This document shows, piece after piece, positions 5,731 through 8,738 of a stretch of 8,738 nt of DNA (the first letter of the stretch is position 1; every line of letters starts with the position of its first letter). The stretch covers positions 1 through 8,738 of the forward strand of contig CAZVVA010000159.1 of the NCBI GenBank assembly GCA_964630455.1, given 5' to 3'. The notes beneath the pieces are model-generated. The model was not told where the DNA came from. It made no database searches and was given only the letters and a program-made list of their open reading frames with translations. This DNA comes from JAUWMI01 sp964630455 (GTDB lineage: Bacteria > Sumerlaeota > Sumerlaeia > MWCT01 > JAUWMI01). Position numbers and translations under genes: made by a program.

Positions 5731-6126
5731 TCATCCCGGCAGCAACTTGACGAAACAGCGCCGGCTCCGGGGACCATCGAACTCACAAAAATAGACCCCT
5801 TGCCATGTGCCGAGCTGCAGCTTTTGGTTCTCGACGATAAGATAAAGCGAAGAGCCAACCAGGCTTGCCTTGATATGGGCGTCAGAGTTGCCTTCGCTAT
5901 GGCGGTACTGCCAATCGCAGGGTACAAGTTTGTCCAGCGCGGCGATGATGTCTGCCACCACTGATGGATCAGCATTTTCATTAATCGTCACCGCGGCTGT
6001 CGTGTGGGGAACATACACCACGCAAACTCCGGTGCGAAAGTTTTGCTCGCTTATCGTGCGTGCGATCTGTGCTGTGATATCAACAAATTCAACACGTGTG
6101 CGTGTTTTCACACTCAACTCGATCAT
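5731..6126 (-). CDS. YjbQ/UPF0047 family protein
   Basis: This 131-residue protein matches the small, trimeric YjbQ (UPF0047) family; some members show weak thiamine-phosphate synthase activity, but the true physiological role of the family is unsettled. Landmarks are YVPHTTAAVTINENADPSVVAD (38-59), HSEGNSDAHIKASLVG (76-91) and LQLGTWQGVYFCEFDGPRSRR (103-123). His41, His76, Glu78 and His84 are the likely metal or active-site residues. The Gly usually found just before the xLxxGTWQ stretch is Gln101. The start is fixed by AGGAGGT (complement of 6136-6142), nine bases before the ATG, and a good promoter lies further upstream. It is transcribed alone, convergent to cdsA. The family assignment is firm, the function is not. 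Confidence 0.92.
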   Translation of the reverse strand: MIELSVKTRTRVEFVDITAQIARTISEQNFRTGVCVVYVPHTTAAVTINENADPSVVADIIAALDKLVPCDWQYRHSEGNSDAHIKASLVGSSLYLIVENQKLQLGTWQGVYFCEFDGPRSRRCFVKLLPG

Positions 6127-6181
6127 CTAATCCACACCTCCTGACTGGAATAGCAAATGAAAAAGAGATTGCTTTAAACAG

Positions 6182-6211
6182 TATATAGCTGGGAGGGGTA
6201 AAACTTGTCAA
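6182..6211 (-). promoter_or_regulatory. Promoter of the YjbQ-family gene
   Basis: On the - strand a perfect TTGACA (complement of 6206-6211) is followed after 18 bases by TATATA (complement of 6182-6187), continuing as TATATACTG. Transcription would start about 50 bases before the start codon, upstream of the AGGAGGT ribosome binding site. This is the best housekeeping promoter match in the window. Confidence 0.55.
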
Positions 6212-6421
6212 AGAGAATCGGCATTACTGCCAATTCCAGGGACTGGCCTGTGGATTTGGACGATACAAGACATACTTGAATGGAAGACATGCGTTTGTTT
6301 TCTCGGCCCGTCGTTCACCATTTTGTAAATTCTTCTTTGCGCTCGCCATATTAGTGATTCAACAGGGTGTCTACCGCGCGACCGTGCTGTGCAGACATAC
6401 GAGTGCTGCTCAAGAATCTAC

Positions 6422-6457
6422 TTGAACTATTGACAAAATGCCTTAATATAGTAATTA
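6422..6457 (+). promoter_or_regulatory. Tentative promoter of the cstA-deacylase pair
   Basis: A perfect TTGACA lies at 6430-6435, but the -10 at normal spacing is poor (TAATTA 6452-6457, 16 bases away). An alternative is TTGAAC (6422-6427) with TAATAT (6444-6449), also 16 bases apart. The AT-rich run 6443-6457 makes initiation here plausible, about 70 bases before the transporter start. The exact boxes are uncertain. Confidence 0.3.
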
Positions 6458-6527
6458 CCCTTTGGCGTTTTTACAAATCGCCAACGGTCGCGCTTCTTGC
6501 TTCGACGACACAGTCAGGGTGGTGGTA

Positions 6528-8297
6528 ATGAATATCATTTTTCTGTTTTTGGTTGCGATTGGGTTGTTTCTCATTGCCGGTCGAACGTATCCGCGCTATA
6601 TATCGCGCGTGTACGATGTGGATGATCGTCGGCCAACGCCGGCTGTGGAACTACATGACGGCCGCGATTATGTCGTGACAAAACCCTCGGTAGTCTTTGC
6701 TCACCACTATGCAACGATTGCGGGTGTTGCCCCAATTGTTGGCCCTATTCTTGCCCTGATCTACGGGTATCTGCCTGCATGGTGCTGGGTTGTGTTTGGT
6801 GGTATTTTCTTCGGCGCCGTACACGACTTCACCGCCCTCTTTACAAGTCTGCGGGAACGTGGAAAATCCATTGCTGAAATCGCCCGAAAGTCTCTCGGCA
6901 ATACCGGCTTCCTCCTTTTTATCCTGTTTCTATTGATCATGATTATTCTGGTAACGTCAGCTTTTCTGAAACTGGCCGCAATCTCATTAACTTCAGTATA
7001 TCCGCTGGAGAAATTGCAGCTCCCGGCAGATCAGACATTATTAAAGACTACAGTTGATGCCAGAGGAGTTGTTCAGGGCAGAATTGGTGGTATTGCTTCA
7101 AGCTCGGTGATTTTTATTACTTGCTGCGCTCCTCTGCTGGGCTTTTTGATCTATAAGCGCCGGTTGAAGACGCTTCAGGCATTTCTGATCGCCGCAGGTA
7201 TCTGCATCGTCTCCGTCTTGCTGGGATTTCGCTATCCCATCTCGGTCAGCCAGAATGCGTGGATGGTCATCATTAGCATTTATACCCTGATTGCCGCAGG
7301 GATACCCATCTGGTTCATTTTGCAGCCGCGTGATTTTATCAACGTGCAGGTGCTCTATGGTGGCCTGGGCATGCTGGCAGTTGCTGTGGTGGTAAACGGC
7401 TTTCAGGGTTTCCATTTTCAGATTCCGGCGCTGAATATTGCGGAAGGCACAGCCATATTAGGGGCCATGTGGCCAATTCTCTTTATAACCATCGGGTGTG
7501 GAGCAATTTCAGGATTTCACTCGATGGTTGCCAGTGGTACTACAGTGAAGCAAATCGCGAAGGAGAGCCAGACTAAGATGGGCTATTACGCGATGCTGCT
7601 GGAGTCAACCCTGAGCGTGCTGGTGATCGTGACTGCTGCGTCTATGCTGTCAATGGATGAATACAAATCAATCGTGCATCCTGGGGCAGGGGGGACTTCG
7701 AATCCTATTTTTGCCTTTTCTCTGGCTTGCGGCTTACTTCTGTGGAAGAGCATCGGCCTGCCCATTGCCATTGGCAGTGTCCTGGGCATTCTTGTAGTCG
7801 AGGGATTCATTGTGACCACGCTGGACACGGCTGTGCGGATGAATCGCTACCTGTTTGAAGAGCTCTGGGATATTGTATTTCACGGCAATACACCAAACCT
7901 TCTTCGTCATTACTGGTTCAATTCAGCTCTATCAGCAGTGCTGATGTTTATCTTTGCCTATACTAATGCCATTGGCAAGCTCTGGTTAATCTTTGGCACT
8001 GCAAACCAGCTGGTGGCTGCACTCGCACTCGTTGCCATCTCGCTATGGCTGCTGCATAAAGGAAAAAGCTTTCTCTTCACCTTGCTTCCAATGATCTTTA
8101 TGGCTGTGACCACCCTGAATGCGCTGCGGATACTACTGGGACGATTCATCAAGAGCAAAAACTACCTGCTTGCCACAACGGATATTCTGCTCCTGCTTCT
8201 AGCAATTGGCGTTCTTGTGCTAGCGGTGCGAGCATTTTTCAAACGGCCTCTTGCTGAGACCCCAAAGGCTGAGAATATTGCTACTAGTACGAAATAG
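6528..8297 (+). CDS. cstA: CstA-family transporter (carbon starvation protein A family)
   Basis: CstA-family proteins are inner-membrane transporters; characterised members take up pyruvate or are linked to peptide use under carbon starvation. From ATG 6528 the product is 589 residues, close to the shorter Gram-positive-type CstA and below the roughly 700 of E. coli CstA. It shows a first membrane helix (2-18), the conserved block TKPSVVFAHHYATIAGVAPIVGPILA (51-76), GAVHDFTALFTSLRERGKSI (96-115), about 14 or more further hydrophobic stretches, and FGTANQLVAALAL (489-501). AGGGTGGT (6516-6523), four bases upstream, supports this start; the frame is open from TTG 6462, but the extra residues are polar and unlike the family. 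A short polar tail follows residue 575. A deacylase gene begins 16 bases later, suggesting a joint role. The substrate cannot be told from sequence alone. Confidence 0.92.
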   Translation: MNIIFLFLVAIGLFLIAGRTYPRYISRVYDVDDRRPTPAVELHDGRDYVVTKPSVVFAHHYATIAGVAPIVGPILALIYGYLPAWCWVVFGGIFFGAVHDFTALFTSLRERGKSIAEIARKSLGNTGFLLFILFLLIMIILVTSAFLKLAAISLTSVYPLEKLQLPADQTLLKTTVDARGVVQGRIGGIASSSVIFITCCAPLLGFLIYKRRLKTLQAFLIAAGICIVSVLLGFRYPISVSQNAWMVIISIYTLIAAGIPIWFILQPRDFINVQVLYGGLGMLAVAVVVNGFQGFHFQIPALNIAEGTAILGAMWPILFITIGCGAISGFHSMVASGTTVKQIAKESQTKMGYYAMLLESTLSVLVIVTAASMLSMDEYKSIVHPGAGGTSNPIFAFSLACGLLLWKSIGLPIAIGSVLGILVVEGFIVTTLDTAVRMNRYLFEELWDIVFHGNTPNLLRHYWFNSALSAVLMFIFAYTNAIGKLWLIFGTANQLVAALALVAISLWLLHKGKSFLFTLLPMIFMAVTTLNALRILLGRFIKSKNYLLATTDILLLLLAIGVLVLAVRAFFKRPLAETPKAENIATSTK

Positions 8298-8313
8298 GTA
8301 AAGGAAGACTTTA

Positions 8314-8738
8314 GTGTTTGACCTCCTGATCAAAAATGGCACGATTCTGGATGGTTCGGGTTCACCAGCCAAGGCGGCTGACGTGGCGATTCAAGGCGAT
8401 ACAATTGCCGAAGTTAGCCAGTTAGGCTCGGTGGAAGCGCGCGAGATACTGGACGCGACCAACCTGTTGATTACGCCTGGATTTATTGACGCCCATTCTC
8501 ACTCGGATATGAACCTGATCATCAACCCGAACGCCGAGAGCAAATTGCGCCAGGGCGTTACCACTGAAGTCATCGGCCAATGCGGATCTTCCGCCTTCCC
8601 TCTGCAAGGACCATACCGTATTCAAATCCAGGAAGATATGAAAAAATATAACCTGGACATAACATGGACAGATATTGAGGGATATTGCGAGAAGCTCCAG
8701 GCTGGCAGTCCTGCAGTGAATGTCGCACTGTTTGTCGG
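8314..8738 (+). CDS. N-acyl-D-amino-acid deacylase (amidohydrolase), 3' end outside window
   Basis: The frame is open from GTG 8314 to the window end (141 full codons). AAGGAAG (8301-8307) lies six bases upstream and sets the start. The protein opens FDLLIKNGTILDGSGSPAKAADVAI, the usual amino end of amidohydrolases, then TPGFIDAHSHSD with the metal-binding pair His61 and His63, and GVTTEVIGQCGSSAFPL with Cys90. A Cys at this place after GVTT is typical of D-aminoacylases, where it binds zinc, which favours N-acyl-D-amino-acid deacylase over dihydroorotase or other relatives. Such enzymes release free D-amino acids from N-acyl forms. The full protein should be about 480-550 residues, so about a quarter is seen. 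It follows cstA closely and is probably co-transcribed. Substrate specificity, and whether the enzyme prefers acyl amino acids or dipeptides, is open. Confidence 0.88.
   Translation, partial: MFDLLIKNGTILDGSGSPAKAADVAIQGDTIAEVSQLGSVEAREILDATNLLITPGFIDAHSHSDMNLIINPNAESKLRQGVTTEVIGQCGSSAFPLQGPYRIQIQEDMKKYNLDITWTDIEGYCEKLQAGSPAVNVALFV

Larger units (their letters stand above)
6127..6527. other. Divergent intergenic region, YjbQ-family gene to cstA
   Basis: This 401-base region carries the - strand promoter and ribosome site of the YjbQ-family gene at its left end and, at its right end, a weak promoter candidate for the transporter. In between I see only short stems, such as GGCA-TTAC-TGCC (6220-6231), and a five-base pair TGTCT/AGACA (6368-6372 with 6393-6397) with a 20-base loop. 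There is no credible ORF or RNA gene. The length leaves room for a regulator-binding site, but no strong operator stands out. Confidence 0.5.

Noticed and set aside
6462..6527. Longer transporter starting at TTG 6462
   Set aside because: The added 22 residues are polar and unlike CstA N-termini, whereas ATG 6528 opens directly with the first membrane helix and has an upstream AGGGTGGT.

Overview
The window is a bacterial chromosome segment at roughly 50% GC. It carries mostly conserved housekeeping genes, with accessory metabolism at both ends. The gene set (HypD, a short-form EF-Ts, an S2 with a long acidic tail, rpsB-tsf-pyrH-frr-uppS-cdsA order) and the moderate GC fit a Chloroflexota bacterium, possibly of the Ktedonobacteria type. 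That placement is a guess from gene content and protein style; no marker here proves it.

Layout. Positions 1-523 hold the 3' half of hypD ([NiFe]-hydrogenase maturation). Positions 524-820 are a non-coding stretch rich in inverted repeats, with a probable promoter and a structured leader for the next gene. From 821 to 5519 six genes run on the + strand: rpsB (ribosomal protein S2), tsf (EF-Ts), pyrH (UMP kinase), frr (ribosome recycling factor), uppS (undecaprenyl diphosphate synthase) and cdsA (phosphatidate cytidylyltransferase). The first four serve translation and pyrimidine nucleotide supply. The last two supply the lipid carrier for cell-wall synthesis and the CDP-diacylglycerol precursor of phospholipids. 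Convergent to cdsA, on the - strand, is a YjbQ/UPF0047-family gene (5731-6126) with its own good promoter and ribosome binding site. After a 401-base divergent intergenic region come a CstA-family membrane transporter (6528-8297) and, 16 bases later, the start of an N-acyl-D-amino-acid deacylase (8314 to the window end). These last two look like a small operon for uptake and breakdown of peptides or D-amino-acid derivatives.

I see no mobile element, CRISPR array, tRNA, rRNA or clear canonical Rho-independent terminator, and no convincing new multi-gene system. The points most worth a second look are the structured region ahead of rpsB, an unusual substitution in the CdsA signature motif, the acidic tail on S2, and the transporter-deacylase pairing.
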